Source: Streptomyces tuirus (GTDB taxonomy: Bacteria > Actinomycetota > Actinomycetes > Streptomycetales > Streptomycetaceae). From it: a DNA stretch of 64,000 nt. The number at the start of each line of letters is the position of its first letter. Position 1 is the first letter of the stretch. Both the position numbers and the translations under genes were made by a program. The stretch spans positions 4,018,001 through 4,082,000 of the forward strand of contig NZ_AP023439.1 in NCBI RefSeq assembly GCF_014701095.1, written 5' to 3'. The notes beneath the pieces were generated by a model. That model was not told the DNA's origin, did no database searches, and saw only the letters and a list, made by a program, of their open reading frames with translations. Shown here in pieces: positions 1 to 8,294 of this stretch.

Positions 1-336
1 TTCCGGGGTGAGGGAGACCAGCAGGTCTTCTCCGTGCGGACGTTCTACGACCGGCCCCACGAGATCGAGGCCAAGCCGCAGCTCCTCGAGTCGATCGACG
101 ACTGGAACCGCCGGACCCTGTGGCCGAAGGTCTACAGCCACACTCACGACGACGGCACGGTCCGCCTGATCGGCGAGGCCCAGATGCTCATCGGCATGGG
201 CGTCAGCCTGGAGCACTTCGTCTCCTCGACGGTCAGCTGGGTGCGCGCGGCGATCGAGTTCGACAAGTGGCTCGTAGAGCAGCTCGGCCTGGAGCAGGAG
301 ATCGACGAGGCGGAGAAGCCCGAGGACGACGAGTAG
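1..336 (+). CDS. YbjN domain protein, 3' part
   Basis: The frame is open from the first base, so this is the C-terminal ~111 residues of a gene that begins outside the window. The fold signature is that of YbjN proteins (mixed alpha/beta, related to chaperone-like type III secretion folds): an F-Y-D-R-P start of a helix, a conserved W-N-R-R/T-L-W-P-K segment, a strand with V-R-L-I-G-E, and a closing helix with S-W-V-R-A-A-I-E-F. The tail is a run of acidic residues. No catalytic residues are expected; the family's role is not established. The gene converges on the downstream aminotransferase, with a strong inverted repeat between the two stops. Confidence 0.8.
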   Translation, partial: FRGEGDQQVFSVRTFYDRPHEIEAKPQLLESIDDWNRRTLWPKVYSHTHDDGTVRLIGEAQMLIGMGVSLEHFVSSTVSWVRAAIEFDKWLVEQLGLEQEIDEAEKPEDDE

Positions 337-354
337 GCCCCTGGCCGGGTCCTC

Positions 355-399
355 ACGGCGCGTCGGCGCGTACGAACGGGTACGCGCTGTACGCGCCGT
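355..399. terminator. bidirectional terminator hairpin
   Basis: Nested inverted repeat between two convergent genes. The outer arms are ACGGCGCGT (355-363) and ACGCGCCGT (391-399); the inner arms are GCGCGTAC (366-373) and GTACGCGC (380-387) around a 6-nt loop. It can fold on either strand, so it probably serves both the YbjN gene and the aminotransferase. Confidence 0.7.
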
Positions 400-427
400 T
401 TGCCGTTTCCGGTCCCTGGGGCGCTCG

Positions 428-1627
428 TCAGGCCCCCGCGGCGCCCTTCAGCCGCCGTGCCGCATCCTCCAGCACCCCGGTCCGCTTGCAGAACGCGAAC
501 CGTACGAACGGGGCGCCCTCCTCGCGGTGGTCGTAGAAGACGGCGTTGGGGATGGCGACGACGCCGGCGCGTTCCGGCAGGCCGCGGCAGAAGGCGAAGC
601 CGTCGGTTTCGCCGAGGGGGCGGATGTCGGTGGTGATGAAGTAGGTGCCCGAGGGGCGGAAGACCCGGAACCCGGCCTCCGCCAGGCCCGCCGCCAGCAG
701 GTCCCGCTTGGCCAGCATGTCGGCGCGGAAGTCCGCGAAGTACGACTCGGGCAGCGAGAGCGCCTCGGCGACGGCGTACTGGAACGGGCCCGCCGAGACG
801 TAGGTCAGGTACTGCTTCGCCGAGCGCACCGCCGTGACCAGCTCGGGGGCACCCGTCACCCAGCCGACCTTCCAGCCGGTGAACGAAAATGTTTTTCCGC
901 TGCTCGAAATGGTGACGGTGCGCTCGCGCATCCCCGGGAACGACGCCAGCGGTACGTGCTCGGCGTCGTCGAAGACCAGGTGCTCGTACACCTCGTCCGT
1001 CACCACCAGCAGGTCGCGCTCCACCGCCAGCTCGGCGATCGCGGCGAGCTCCTCGCGCGTGAGGACCGTACCGGTCGGGTTGTGCGGGGTGTTGATCAAC
1101 AGTAGCCGGCTGCGGTCGGTGACGGCGTCGCGCAGCTCGTCGAGGTCGAGACGGAACCGGCCCTCGTCCTCGTGCGCCCGCAGGGTGACCGGCACCCGGC
1201 GCCCTCCCGCCATCGCGATGCACGCCGCGTAGGAGTCGTAGTACGGCTCGAAGGCGATCACCTCGTCGCCCGGCTCCACCAGGGCCAGCAGGGCGGCCGC
1301 GATGGCCTCGGTGGCGCCGGCGGTGACCAGGACCTCCGTGTCGGGGTCGTAGGACAGTCCGTAGCGGCGCTGCTGGTGGGCGGTGATCGCGGTACGCAGC
1401 TCGGGCACGCCGGGGCCGGGCGGGTACTGATTGCCGCGGCCGTCCCGCAGGGCCCGTACGGCGGCCTCCCTGATCTCCTCGGGGCCGTCGGTGTCGGGGA
1501 AGCCCTGCCCGAGATTGATGGCGCCGGTGCTCAGAGCCAGGGCGGACATCTCGGCGAAGATCGTCGTCCCGAACTCGGCGAGCCGGCGGTTCAGGAGGGG
1601 GCGTGCACTGGAGGTCATGCCGGTCAT
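428..1627 (-). CDS. PLP-dependent aminotransferase, class I/II
   Basis: 399 residues, full length for fold-type I aminotransferases of the kynurenine/methionine/N-succinyl-DAP transaminase group. Visible landmarks are G-Q-G-F-P-D near residue 40, N-T-P-H-N-P-T-G at 179-186, D-E-V-Y-E-H at 211-216, and the Schiff-base lysine K245 in S-S-S-G-K-T-F-S-F-T-G-W-K. It transfers an amino group from an amino acid to an oxo acid in the cytoplasm; the substrate is not readable from sequence. Two in-frame ATG codons lie three codons apart (1627 and 1618) and no good ribosome site precedes either, so the exact start is open. It is transcribed alone, divergently from the secreted fibronectin protein; kynurenine-pathway genes lie 12 kb away, so a kynurenine substrate is possible but unproven. 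Confidence 0.9.
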   Translation of the reverse strand: MTGMTSSARPLLNRRLAEFGTTIFAEMSALALSTGAINLGQGFPDTDGPEEIREAAVRALRDGRGNQYPPGPGVPELRTAITAHQQRRYGLSYDPDTEVLVTAGATEAIAAALLALVEPGDEVIAFEPYYDSYAACIAMAGGRRVPVTLRAHEDEGRFRLDLDELRDAVTDRSRLLLINTPHNPTGTVLTREELAAIAELAVERDLLVVTDEVYEHLVFDDAEHVPLASFPGMRERTVTISSSGKTFSFTGWKVGWVTGAPELVTAVRSAKQYLTYVSAGPFQYAVAEALSLPESYFADFRADMLAKRDLLAAGLAEAGFRVFRPSGTYFITTDIRPLGETDGFAFCRGLPERAGVVAIPNAVFYDHREEGAPFVRFAFCKRTGVLEDAARRLKGAAGA

Positions 1628-1639
1628 CCTGCGCCGAAG

Positions 1640-1660
1640 CTCTGGAGTTCCTCAACACTG
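1640..1660. promoter_or_regulatory. 21-bp shared upstream motif, copy 1
   Basis: CTCTGGAGTTCCTCAACACTG matches the block at 4017-4037 at 19 of 21 positions and in the same orientation. It sits 13 bp upstream of the aminotransferase start and about 170 bp upstream of the secreted protein start. Its binding factor is unknown to me. Confidence 0.45.
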
Positions 1661-1697
1661 CTTCGCTGATGTCCACCTGCGCCGGTACCCGAAGCAC

Positions 1698-1712
1698 CCT
1701 TGCTGAGCAAGG
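1698..1712. promoter_or_regulatory. 15-bp palindrome, operator candidate
   Basis: CCTTGCTGAGCAAGG is a perfect dyad with a single central base, too tight to be an RNA hairpin and typical of a dimeric repressor site. It lies in the divergent region between the aminotransferase and the secreted fibronectin protein. Confidence 0.4.
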
Positions 1713-1767
1713 AAGTATGTGAGGGACACCACACTTGAAACCCGTACAACCCCCTGCCCTTCCCGAG

Positions 1768-1818
1768 GGTCTGGGGCGGCGGTGGGAAGACGCCGTCTTC
1801 CCACCGCCGCCCCAGACC
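1768..1818. repeat. perfect 51-bp palindrome in 5' leader
   Basis: Two perfectly complementary 25-nt arms (1768-1792 and 1794-1818) are separated by one C. The right arm ends one base before the GAAGGAAGG ribosome site, and 10 bp before the ATG at 1829. No gene on the + strand ends just upstream, so it is not a normal terminator. In RNA it would fold to a very stable hairpin that abuts the ribosome-binding site. Confidence 0.9.
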
Positions 1819-1828
1819 GAAGGAAGGC

Positions 1829-3904
1829 ATGAACCGAGCCACTCGTGCGTCCGCCCTCGCAGCGACCACCGTCCTCGCGACGACCGGAGCCCTGCTCACG
1901 TGCACGTCCGCCGCCGGTGCGGCCACGGCGTCCGTGACCTGTAAGTCGCCCGTCTTCAAACGGCAGTTCTACGCGAACACGACCTTCTCCGGTACGCCGA
2001 AGAAGACCGACTGCGATTCGAAGATCGATCAGAACTGGGGCACCGGCGCCCCCGCCGCCGGGCTGCCCAGCAACTACTTCGGCGTGCGCTGGACCGTCAC
2101 CCGGGACTTCGGCTCCGGCGGACCGTTCTCGATCCCCGTCTCGACCCGCGACGGCCTGCGCGTCTATCTCGACGGCACCCGCAAGGTCGACCTCTGGAAG
2201 AACGTCTCGACCACCCAGACGAAGACCGTCAACATCACCATCCCGTCCGGGACGCACACCCTCCGCTTCGACTTCGTCAACTGGACGGGCGCCGCGAACG
2301 TCAAGGCGGACTACCTGCCCCGCACGTCCGCCACCGTCGACACGGTCAAGCCCCTCGTGCCCACCGGCACCTCCCTCACGTACGACTCCTCGTACCAGGC
2401 CAACTTCAGCTGGACGGCCAACAAGGAGATGGACCTCGCGGGCTACCGCGTGTACCGCCGGCTCCAGGGCACCTCGTACGGCACCAAGCCCCTGGCCACG
2501 ACGACCTCCACGTCGTACAAGGACACCACGCTGCCGAAGAACGGCGCGGTCCACTACTACGAGGTCCGCGCCTTCGACAAGGCGGGCAACGAGTCCGCGG
2601 GTACGGCGGACAAGTCCGTCACCACCGTCGACCAGAGCGCTCCCGCGGCGCCGAAGGGGGTCGAGGATGCCTGGAAGCCCGACTACTCCGAGAAGGTCAG
2701 CCTTTCCTGGTACGGAAACACCGAGGCGGACCTCGCCGGGTACAACGTGTACCGCTCCACCACCGGCGGGCCGGTCGCGCTCACCGCGGCGAACCGGCTG
2801 AACGGTGACAAGCCGCACACCCACTCCTGGTACGAGGAGTCGCTGCCGCTGACCGGGGACACGTACTACTACGTCGTCACGGCGGTCGACATCCGCGGCA
2901 ACGAGTCGGCGGCTTCCGGCACGGCGGAGTTCTACACGCGGGACAAGACGGGTCCCGTGGACACGGCGCGCAACGCAACGGCGGTCGAGGACGAGCGCGG
3001 GGTCACGCTGACGTGGGACAAGTCCGAGACCACCAGCGAGGACTTCGTCGGGTACACGGTCCTGCGCTATGACAAGCCGCGCACGGAGCCCGGGCGCACG
3101 ACCGTGCAGGTCGCCAAGGGCATCCGGGGCACGTCCTTCACGGACGCGGCCCCGCCGCCGGGCGCCACGCACTACTACTCGGTCGTGGCCGTGGACGACG
3201 CCGGGAACGGGGGCACCCCCTCCGTCGAGATGCCGGTCGCGGTCGCCGGAAACAACACGCCGCCGCCCCCGGTGACGGGCACGACCGCCACCGCCCAGGA
3301 GAACGGCGTCTCGCTGAGCTGGGACGCCAGTGACGATCCCGGTCTCGACCACTACCGCGTCCTGCGGGGCACCCTCGTCGACGGCGCGTGGGTCTACAAG
3401 CCGCTCATCGACGCCTGGACCCTCAAGCCCAAGGAGTTCACGGAGACCCGCCACCTCGACCGTATGGCCGCCGACGGTGAGCAGTTCCGCTACAGCGTCA
3501 TCGCCGTCGACCAGTACGGCAACCAGCTCACCGTCGAGACCGGGGCCCCCGTGAAGGACGTCACCGAGCTCGACCTGCGCCCCGACGCCGGCGCGGGCCC
3601 CGCCGTGGGCGACACCCCGATCGGCCACCTCTACGGCGGCGTGAACGGCCGGGTCGGCTGGTGGCTGGGCAGCGACACGGGCGCCAACGGCAGCAAGGTG
3701 ACCGGCTTCACCGTCTACCGCTGGAACCGGTCGACCCACGTCTTCGACAAGGTCGACGTCCAGACGCGCGGTGACATCACCAGTTGGTCGTACGTGGACA
3801 CCGCCCGGCCCAAGGGAACGACCACGTACTACCGGGTGACGGCCACCCTCGCGGACGGCACGGAGACGGCCGCCCGCGAGATGGCGTTCGCCTCGGAGAA
3901 TTAG
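1829..3904 (+). CDS. secreted PA14 / fibronectin type III repeat protein
   Basis: 691 residues. An n-region with two arginines and a hydrophobic stretch ending in A-A-G-A-A (residues 1-32) is a Sec signal peptide. Residues ~44-165 resemble a PA14 sugar-binding beta-barrel (F-Y-A-N-T-T-F-S-G, then R-D-G-L-R-V-Y-L-D-G and an R-F-D-F-V-N-W-T-G end). Four fibronectin type III modules follow (~175-270, 275-372, 378-470, 480-580), each with the W-x-x-N/S-x-E/D-x-D-L-A-G-Y-x-V-Y-R pattern, and a fifth divergent one closes the protein. There is no catalytic domain, so an extracellular carbohydrate- or wall-binding role is inferred. ATG chosen because of the GAAGGAAGG site directly upstream. The long palindrome before it suggests leader-level control; a terminator follows. 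Confidence 0.88.
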   Translation: MNRATRASALAATTVLATTGALLTCTSAAGAATASVTCKSPVFKRQFYANTTFSGTPKKTDCDSKIDQNWGTGAPAAGLPSNYFGVRWTVTRDFGSGGPFSIPVSTRDGLRVYLDGTRKVDLWKNVSTTQTKTVNITIPSGTHTLRFDFVNWTGAANVKADYLPRTSATVDTVKPLVPTGTSLTYDSSYQANFSWTANKEMDLAGYRVYRRLQGTSYGTKPLATTTSTSYKDTTLPKNGAVHYYEVRAFDKAGNESAGTADKSVTTVDQSAPAAPKGVEDAWKPDYSEKVSLSWYGNTEADLAGYNVYRSTTGGPVALTAANRLNGDKPHTHSWYEESLPLTGDTYYYVVTAVDIRGNESAASGTAEFYTRDKTGPVDTARNATAVEDERGVTLTWDKSETTSEDFVGYTVLRYDKPRTEPGRTTVQVAKGIRGTSFTDAAPPPGATHYYSVVAVDDAGNGGTPSVEMPVAVAGNNTPPPPVTGTTATAQENGVSLSWDASDDPGLDHYRVLRGTLVDGAWVYKPLIDAWTLKPKEFTETRHLDRMAADGEQFRYSVIAVDQYGNQLTVETGAPVKDVTELDLRPDAGAGPAVGDTPIGHLYGGVNGRVGWWLGSDTGANGSKVTGFTVYRWNRSTHVFDKVDVQTRGDITSWSYVDTARPKGTTTYYRVTATLADGTETAAREMAFASEN

Positions 3905-3924
3905 CTCCCGCCACGGGAAGCGGT

Positions 3925-3961
3925 GGAGGCGCCCGGCCGGAGTTCCCGGCCGGGCGCCTCC
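3925..3961 (+). terminator. intrinsic-type terminator
   Basis: Perfect 16-bp stem (3925-3940 with 3946-3961) around loop AGTTC, 20 bp after the stop of the secreted fibronectin protein, followed by CTGTTGTGT. Confidence 0.85.
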
Positions 3962-4016
3962 CTGTTGTGTGCACTGCGCTCATGCACAGGTCAGGGGCTG
4001 TCCCCGCATCCGAACC

Positions 4017-4037
4017 CTCTGAAGTTCCTCAACTCTG
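4017..4037. promoter_or_regulatory. 21-bp shared upstream motif, copy 2
   Basis: CTCTGAAGTTCCTCAACTCTG, 19 of 21 identical to 1640-1660. Here it lies 96 bp upstream of the ATG of the Gly/Ser/Cys-rich protein, a position compatible with a promoter or activator site for that gene. Confidence 0.45.
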
Positions 4038-4132
4038 TGTTGGGCCGGGAGCGGGGAGGGCATCACCGCCTCACGCAAGAGCGAGGCGCCCACGGGGGGC
4101 CGCTTCGGGGGAAACGAAAGGAGGGTGACGCC

Positions 4133-4405
4133 ATGATCGTCGGCATCATCCTGGCGGTGGTCGGAGTCGTCCTGGTCGGGGCGCTGGTCTCCAAGGCCCG
4201 CAGGGGCGGGTCCCCTTCCCGACGGACGGCGCGGCGCGGGGCGTGGGCGTCCTCCGGTTCGAGCAGCAGCAACAACAGCTGGTGGGCGGGCGGGGGCGAC
4301 TCCGGCGGCGGACACAGCAGCGGCTCGTCCTGCAGCAGCGGATCGTCCTGCGGCGGCGGCTCGTCCTGCGGGGGTGGCGGTGGCTGCGGCGGCGGAGGCA
4401 GCTGA
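4133..4405 (+). CDS. Gly/Ser/Cys-rich single-pass membrane micro-protein
   Basis: 90 residues starting at ATG 4133, chosen because AAGGAGGG lies at 4118-4125. An upstream in-frame start would add ~70 residues of low-quality sequence without a ribosome site. Residues 2-21 form one hydrophobic helix; residues 22-40 are rich in arginine (cytoplasmic by positive-inside). The last ~50 residues are almost only Gly, Ser and Cys, with two S-S-C-G-G-G type repeats and four cysteines. Similar Gly-Cys tails occur on other small actinomycete membrane proteins; I know no assigned function. Metal binding or disulfide networks are possible. It is transcribed alone. Confidence 0.75.
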   Translation: MIVGIILAVVGVVLVGALVSKARRGGSPSRRTARRGAWASSGSSSSNNSWWAGGGDSGGGHSSGSSCSSGSSCGGGSSCGGGGGCGGGGS

Positions 4406-5010
4406 CTGACGCCGGCCTCCGCACGGCGACCGTCCGTTGTCCACGACCGGGGCCGTCGGCCGTCCCCGCGACGGGGAAGCCGTATCCACCGAACGCGGGG
4501 TCCGCACCTGGGCCGGGTCCCGCGTCGGCATGGTCGGGGCTTCCCGGACGGAGTATCGGCCGAACGCCTGTCGGGCGACCTCGGGGGGATTGCGGCGACG
4601 CTCTCTGCCTGTAGGACAACTCCGCCCGCCCTGGCACGGCTTCGGCAACTGCGGGCGGCCGACCGCCCCTTCGGGGATCGGGCGGAATCGCGCGCTCCCG
4701 CCAGTCCCGGCTCCGGTCGTGAACCACGGCGCACCGGCGCACGCCCCCACGGCACCGGCGCACGCCGTAGTTGAACAGTTGAGCTGTGGAGCCCTCTGAG
4801 GGATGGAAACCCTACGAACTTGGGTAAAAACGCTGTGGCGGCGCCACCGTTCATGATTCCCTCTAAGACACCGACGCAGCCCCACGGACGTCCTGCGGAC
4901 ACCTTCCTGAAACCGGCCGACCGGGCTGCCCCGGGCCGACATCCCCCGGTGCGACCGGGGCGCAGCGGACCCATCTCCCTCTCCTTTTTGTGTGCTTGCG
5001 GAGCCGATCC
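4406..5010. other. 605-bp non-coding interval
   Basis: No convincing reading frame on either strand. It holds a 14-bp direct repeat CACCGGCGCACGCC (4732-4745 and 4753-4766), short GC hairpins (GGGCGG/CCGCCC at 4653-4668; CCCCGGT/ACCGGGG at 4944-4960), and an A/T-richer stretch around 4768-4870 that probably carries the promoter of the downstream gene. GGGTAA at 4822-4827 resembles the -10 of stress sigma factors, but no matching -35 is clear. Confidence 0.5.
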
Positions 5011-5538
5011 ATGCTCACGACCCTGAACACCTCCTACACCGACACCCGCGCGGCCGATCTCGCATGGGCGCTGGGGCGCGAGCCGCTTCCCGCACTGGCC
5101 GCACTCGACCTCGAACTGGCGGACGTCAAACTGCAGTTGCGACTCCTCGGCGCATCCCACCAGGTCCTGCTGGAGGAGGAGCGGGGCATCTGCTCGGAGA
5201 CGGTGGCGTGCATCGCGGGCAGCAGCACTCCGCTTCCGCTCGGCGTCGCCAAGCGGGTGGACGACTGGGAGTACGAGTTCGCGGCCCGGGTCGAGGTCCT
5301 CTCGCCCGGCTCCTTCGCGGGCCGCGCCCAGGAGTTGCTGGCCCTCGTCTCCGACCATCCGCACGGCCTCGCCGGCGTCTTCCCCGGCAGCCCGTACGCC
5401 TTCACGGCCCTGCTCGCCCAGCACCACGAGGGGCAGGTGCACTGGCGGACCTGGCACGCCTACCCGCAGGACGGGCAGTTGGTGGCGACCCGCACAAAGG
5501 TGGGCGTACGCCTGCCGGCGGCGGTCTACGTCAACTGA
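5011..5538 (+). CDS. DUF2617 family protein
   Basis: 175 residues from ATG 5011, preceded by GGAG at 5000-5003; a start 21 bp upstream lacks such a site. The protein is soluble and acidic, with no signal peptide. It matches my recollection of DUF2617: an L-D-L-E-L-A-D-V segment near residue 35, G-A-S-H-Q-V near 50, a central W-E-Y-E-F block, and a C-terminal W-R-T-W-H-A-Y-P strand followed by T-R-T-K-V. Its function is unknown. Homologues sit next to a spermidine-synthase-like membrane gene in other streptomycetes, and that gene is the next one here, 134 bp downstream, so a functional link is plausible. Confidence 0.7.
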   Translation: MLTTLNTSYTDTRAADLAWALGREPLPALAALDLELADVKLQLRLLGASHQVLLEEERGICSETVACIAGSSTPLPLGVAKRVDDWEYEFAARVEVLSPGSFAGRAQELLALVSDHPHGLAGVFPGSPYAFTALLAQHHEGQVHWRTWHAYPQDGQLVATRTKVGVRLPAAVYVN

Positions 5539-5621
5539 CCCTCGCCGGCTGATGTTCGCCCCGCCGAACCGTATGTGGTCAACCGAATCTCATACCGATG
5601 TCCGTCCTCTGTAAACCAGCA

Positions 5622-5633
5622 CCACACGTGTGG
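5622..5633. promoter_or_regulatory. 12-bp palindrome, operator candidate
   Basis: CCACACGTGTGG is a perfect dyad 39 bp upstream of the GTG start of the spermidine-synthase-like gene, in a locally A/T-richer promoter region. Confidence 0.35.
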
Positions 5634-5672
5634 GTGACGGACCGCGGTCGAGGCGTGACGTAACGTCGCAGC

Positions 5673-7328
5673 GTGATCGAGCCGCACGCGCCCGCCCCGC
5701 CCCGTTCGCAGGAGCCCTGGAGCGCCCCGGGCGGCCCCGACGACCCGGCGCGACTGCCCGTCCGGCCCGGCACCGGACGGTTCCTCGTCCTCGCCGGCGT
5801 GTTCGTCTGTGCGGCCTGCGGACTCGTGTACGAACTGGAACTCGTCGCGCTCGCCTCGTACTTGATGGGCGACTCCGTGACGCAGGCGTCCGTCGTGCTG
5901 TCCGTGATGGTCTTCGCGATGGGCATCGGATCCCTCGCCGCGAAGCGGCTGCGCCGGCTCGCCGCGGCCGGGTTCGGCGCCGTCGAGGCCGCCCTCGCGC
6001 TCGTCGGCGGGTGCAGCGCGATGGCCCTGTACGCCGTATTCGCCTGGACCGGCGACTGGGGCGGCATGTGGGCCAACGGGCCGCGCTGCCTGCTGGTCGC
6101 CTTCTCCCTCGCCGTCGGACTGCTCATCGGCGCCGAGGTCCCGCTGCTGATGGAGCTGATCCAGCGGATCCGCCGCCAGGACGCGGGCGGCGCGGTGGCC
6201 GACCTGTCCGCCGCCGACTACGTCGGAGCCCTCGTCGGCGGCCTCGCCTTCCCCTTCCTGCTGCTGCCGTGTCTCGGGCAGCTGACCGGCGCACTGCTCA
6301 CCGGCGCGGTCAACACCGTCGTCGGCGGGGCGCTGGTGCTCGGCCTGTTCCGCCAGGACCTCACCCGCCGGGCCCGCTGGCTGCTGCTGATCGGCAACGC
6401 CCTCGTCCTCGCCGTCCTCGCCTCCGCCACCGTCCTCGTCGACGACTTCGAACGGGCCGCGCGGCAGGCGATGTACGGCGGGGACGTCCGCGTGGCGATC
6501 CAGACCGGCGTGAAGGAGGTGGTCCTCGCCGGCGGTACGGGCGGCCGGCCCCTCGACATCTACTTCGACGGCCGGCTGCGGGTCAGCGGGCGCGACGAAG
6601 TGCGCTTCCACGAGGCCCTCGTCCACCCGGCCATGACCGGGCCGCACGCGCGCGTGCTGATCCTCGGCGGCGGCGACGGCCTCGCGGTGCGCGAGGTGCT
6701 GCGGCACACCGGAGTGGACCGGGTCGACGTCGTCGAACTCGACGCGGAGGTGGTCCGGCTGGCCCGCACCGACCCGGCCCTGTCCGCGCTCAACGAGCAC
6801 GCCTTCGGCGACCCGCGCGTGCAGGTCACGACCGCGGACGCCTTCGGCTGGCTGCGCGGGGCGACCCCGGCGGCGTACGACGTGGTCGTCTCGGACCTGC
6901 CCGACCCGGGCATCACGGCGAGCACGAAGCTGTACTCGCAGGAGTTCTACGGCCTCGTGCGGCGCGTGCTGGCCCCCGGCGGGCGGCTCGTGGTGCACGC
7001 CGGGCCGGTCGCGTCCGACCGCCGGGTGTTCTGGACGGTCGAGGCGACCGTGCGCGCGGCAGGCCTACGCACCGCCCCGTACGGCACGGGAGGCCGATAC
7101 GCCGGCCCCGCCGCCGGGCCCGGCCGCACGCCCTCCGAACGCGCCCGGGCGCCCCACGACTGGGGTTTCGTGCTGGCCGGCCGCACGAATCCGCGCCCGC
7201 GGCTCGACCCGGACGGCCCGCGGCCGAGCGTCCTCACACAGGCGTCCCTGGCCGCGGGCGAACGGGCGGCGCGACGGACGCGGATCGCGGGCCTGCCGGC
7301 GTCGACGCTGGTGCATCCGCGGTACTGA
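5673..7328 (+). CDS. membrane-anchored spermidine synthase-like protein
   Basis: 551 residues, GTG start. The N-terminal half (about 36-255) has seven hydrophobic helices, a form seen in many bacterial polyamine aminopropyltransferase homologues. The C-terminal half is a spermidine-synthase Rossmann domain: I-Y-F-D-G at 296-300, the H-E-A-L-V-H-P segment at 313-319, the dcSAM/SAM loop G-G-G-D-G at 332-336, V-V-E-L-D at 353-357 and S-D-L-P-D-P near 410. It would transfer an aminopropyl group, or act as a related methyltransferase, at the inner membrane face. The last 21 bp, including the stop, are tandemly duplicated just downstream. Confidence 0.85.
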   Translation: MIEPHAPAPPRSQEPWSAPGGPDDPARLPVRPGTGRFLVLAGVFVCAACGLVYELELVALASYLMGDSVTQASVVLSVMVFAMGIGSLAAKRLRRLAAAGFGAVEAALALVGGCSAMALYAVFAWTGDWGGMWANGPRCLLVAFSLAVGLLIGAEVPLLMELIQRIRRQDAGGAVADLSAADYVGALVGGLAFPFLLLPCLGQLTGALLTGAVNTVVGGALVLGLFRQDLTRRARWLLLIGNALVLAVLASATVLVDDFERAARQAMYGGDVRVAIQTGVKEVVLAGGTGGRPLDIYFDGRLRVSGRDEVRFHEALVHPAMTGPHARVLILGGGDGLAVREVLRHTGVDRVDVVELDAEVVRLARTDPALSALNEHAFGDPRVQVTTADAFGWLRGATPAAYDVVVSDLPDPGITASTKLYSQEFYGLVRRVLAPGGRLVVHAGPVASDRRVFWTVEATVRAAGLRTAPYGTGGRYAGPAAGPGRTPSERARAPHDWGFVLAGRTNPRPRLDPDGPRPSVLTQASLAAGERAARRTRIAGLPASTLVHPRY

Positions 7329-7351
7329 CCCTGGTGCGTCCGCGGTACCGA
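7308..7351 (+). repeat. tandem duplication across the stop codon (21 bp)
   Basis: 7308-7328, the last codons and stop of the spermidine-synthase-like gene, are repeated at 7331-7351 with 19 of 21 identities. The second copy has lost the stop (TGA became CGA). Confidence 0.75.
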
Positions 7352-7472
7352 GGGGCCCGGGGCCTGCCGGACGGGCGTGCGGGCCCGGAGGATACGCCTG
7401 GTGGAGGTGGATCGGGGGTGAATCCCCCGGGCGGGGGTGCGTTTCGGGCTGTGCTGGGTAGAGTCCGTCGAC

Positions 7473-8294
7473 ATGGAGCACGAGGTGTTCGTTCCGGTTC
7501 CGGCCGAGCGGCTCAGGGAGGTGCTGGACGACCCCGCGCGGGTCGCCCGGGCCGTTCCCGGGCTCCAGCAGGACGCCGGCGCCGAACCGGTCGCCGGGCG
7601 GCTGAAGATCCGGGTCGGCAGCCACTCCGTCACCTACCGGGGTGCCGTACGGGTCTCGCGCCGGGACGGTGACGCGTACGCCGTCGAGGGTGAGGCGGAG
7701 GAGTCGCGCGGCAGCGGCTCGGTCAAGCTCAGCCTGCGGATCGCCCTGCGCACGGCGGAGGACGGCTGCACCGTCGTCTACGACGGCACGGCCTCCGCGG
7801 ACGGACGGATCAAGGACCTCCCGGCGGACGCGGTGGAGAGCGCCGTCACCCGGCTGCTGAACCGTTTCGCGGAGCACCTCGCCGCGGCGGCCACGGGCGC
7901 GGACGACGAGGCGCCGACGCCCCCGCCCCCGTCCGGCCAGGACTCGGGCGCGGCGGCCGAGGGGAAGGCCCCCGCCGACCCCGGTCTCACCGAGGAGCCA
8001 CCGGCCGACCCCGAGCGCCCCTCCGTCTTCGGCGTCGACGTCCCGTCCTCCTCCCTCGGACCCGAGGACGAGGAGGACGAGGAGGACATCGCCGAGGCGG
8101 CGCACGCGCGGCGGACCATGATCGGGCGCAGCGCCGAGGAGGTCGACCACGCACCGCCGCGCGGCCGGTACGCCCCCGTGCCCGCGCCGCAGACCGTGAC
8201 GCCCGCGGCCCCGCTGCGCTGGGCGGCCCCCGCGGCGGCGCTCGCGGTGGCCTCGGCCATCGTGGCGGTCCGGGCCCTGCGCCGGCGCCGCTGA
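7473..8294 (+). CDS. SRPBCC (CoxG-like) protein with C-terminal membrane anchor
   Basis: 273 residues from ATG 7473 (M-E-H-E-V-F-V-P), the usual family start; an upstream ATG adds 12 residues. Residues 1-~145 are a START/SRPBCC domain of the CO-dehydrogenase subunit G type: V-P-A-E-R-L-R-E-V-L-D-D-P, A-R-A-V-P-G-L, and the final helix D-A-V-E-S-A-V-T-R-L-L-N-R-F. A low-complexity acidic/proline linker (~146-245) leads to one hydrophobic helix ending in R-A-L-R-R-R-R, so the domain is tethered to the inner face of the membrane. Family members bind hydrophobic ligands; the ligand here is unknown. The gene end is tandemly duplicated. Confidence 0.8.
   Translation: MEHEVFVPVPAERLREVLDDPARVARAVPGLQQDAGAEPVAGRLKIRVGSHSVTYRGAVRVSRRDGDAYAVEGEAEESRGSGSVKLSLRIALRTAEDGCTVVYDGTASADGRIKDLPADAVESAVTRLLNRFAEHLAAAATGADDEAPTPPPPSGQDSGAAAEGKAPADPGLTEEPPADPERPSVFGVDVPSSSLGPEDEEDEEDIAEAAHARRTMIGRSAEEVDHAPPRGRYAPVPAPQTVTPAAPLRWAAPAAALAVASAIVAVRALRRRR

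Noticed and set aside
1652..3739. 695-codon open frame on the minus strand antisense to the secreted fibronectin gene
   Set aside because: High-GC DNA leaves long shadow frames; this one lacks domain patterns, while the + strand frame has a signal peptide and clear fibronectin modules.
4768..4870. Possible riboswitch or stress-sigma promoter before the DUF2617 gene
   Set aside because: GGGTAA is present but no -35 at proper spacing, and no riboswitch consensus (c-di-AMP, SAM, cobalamin) could be matched.
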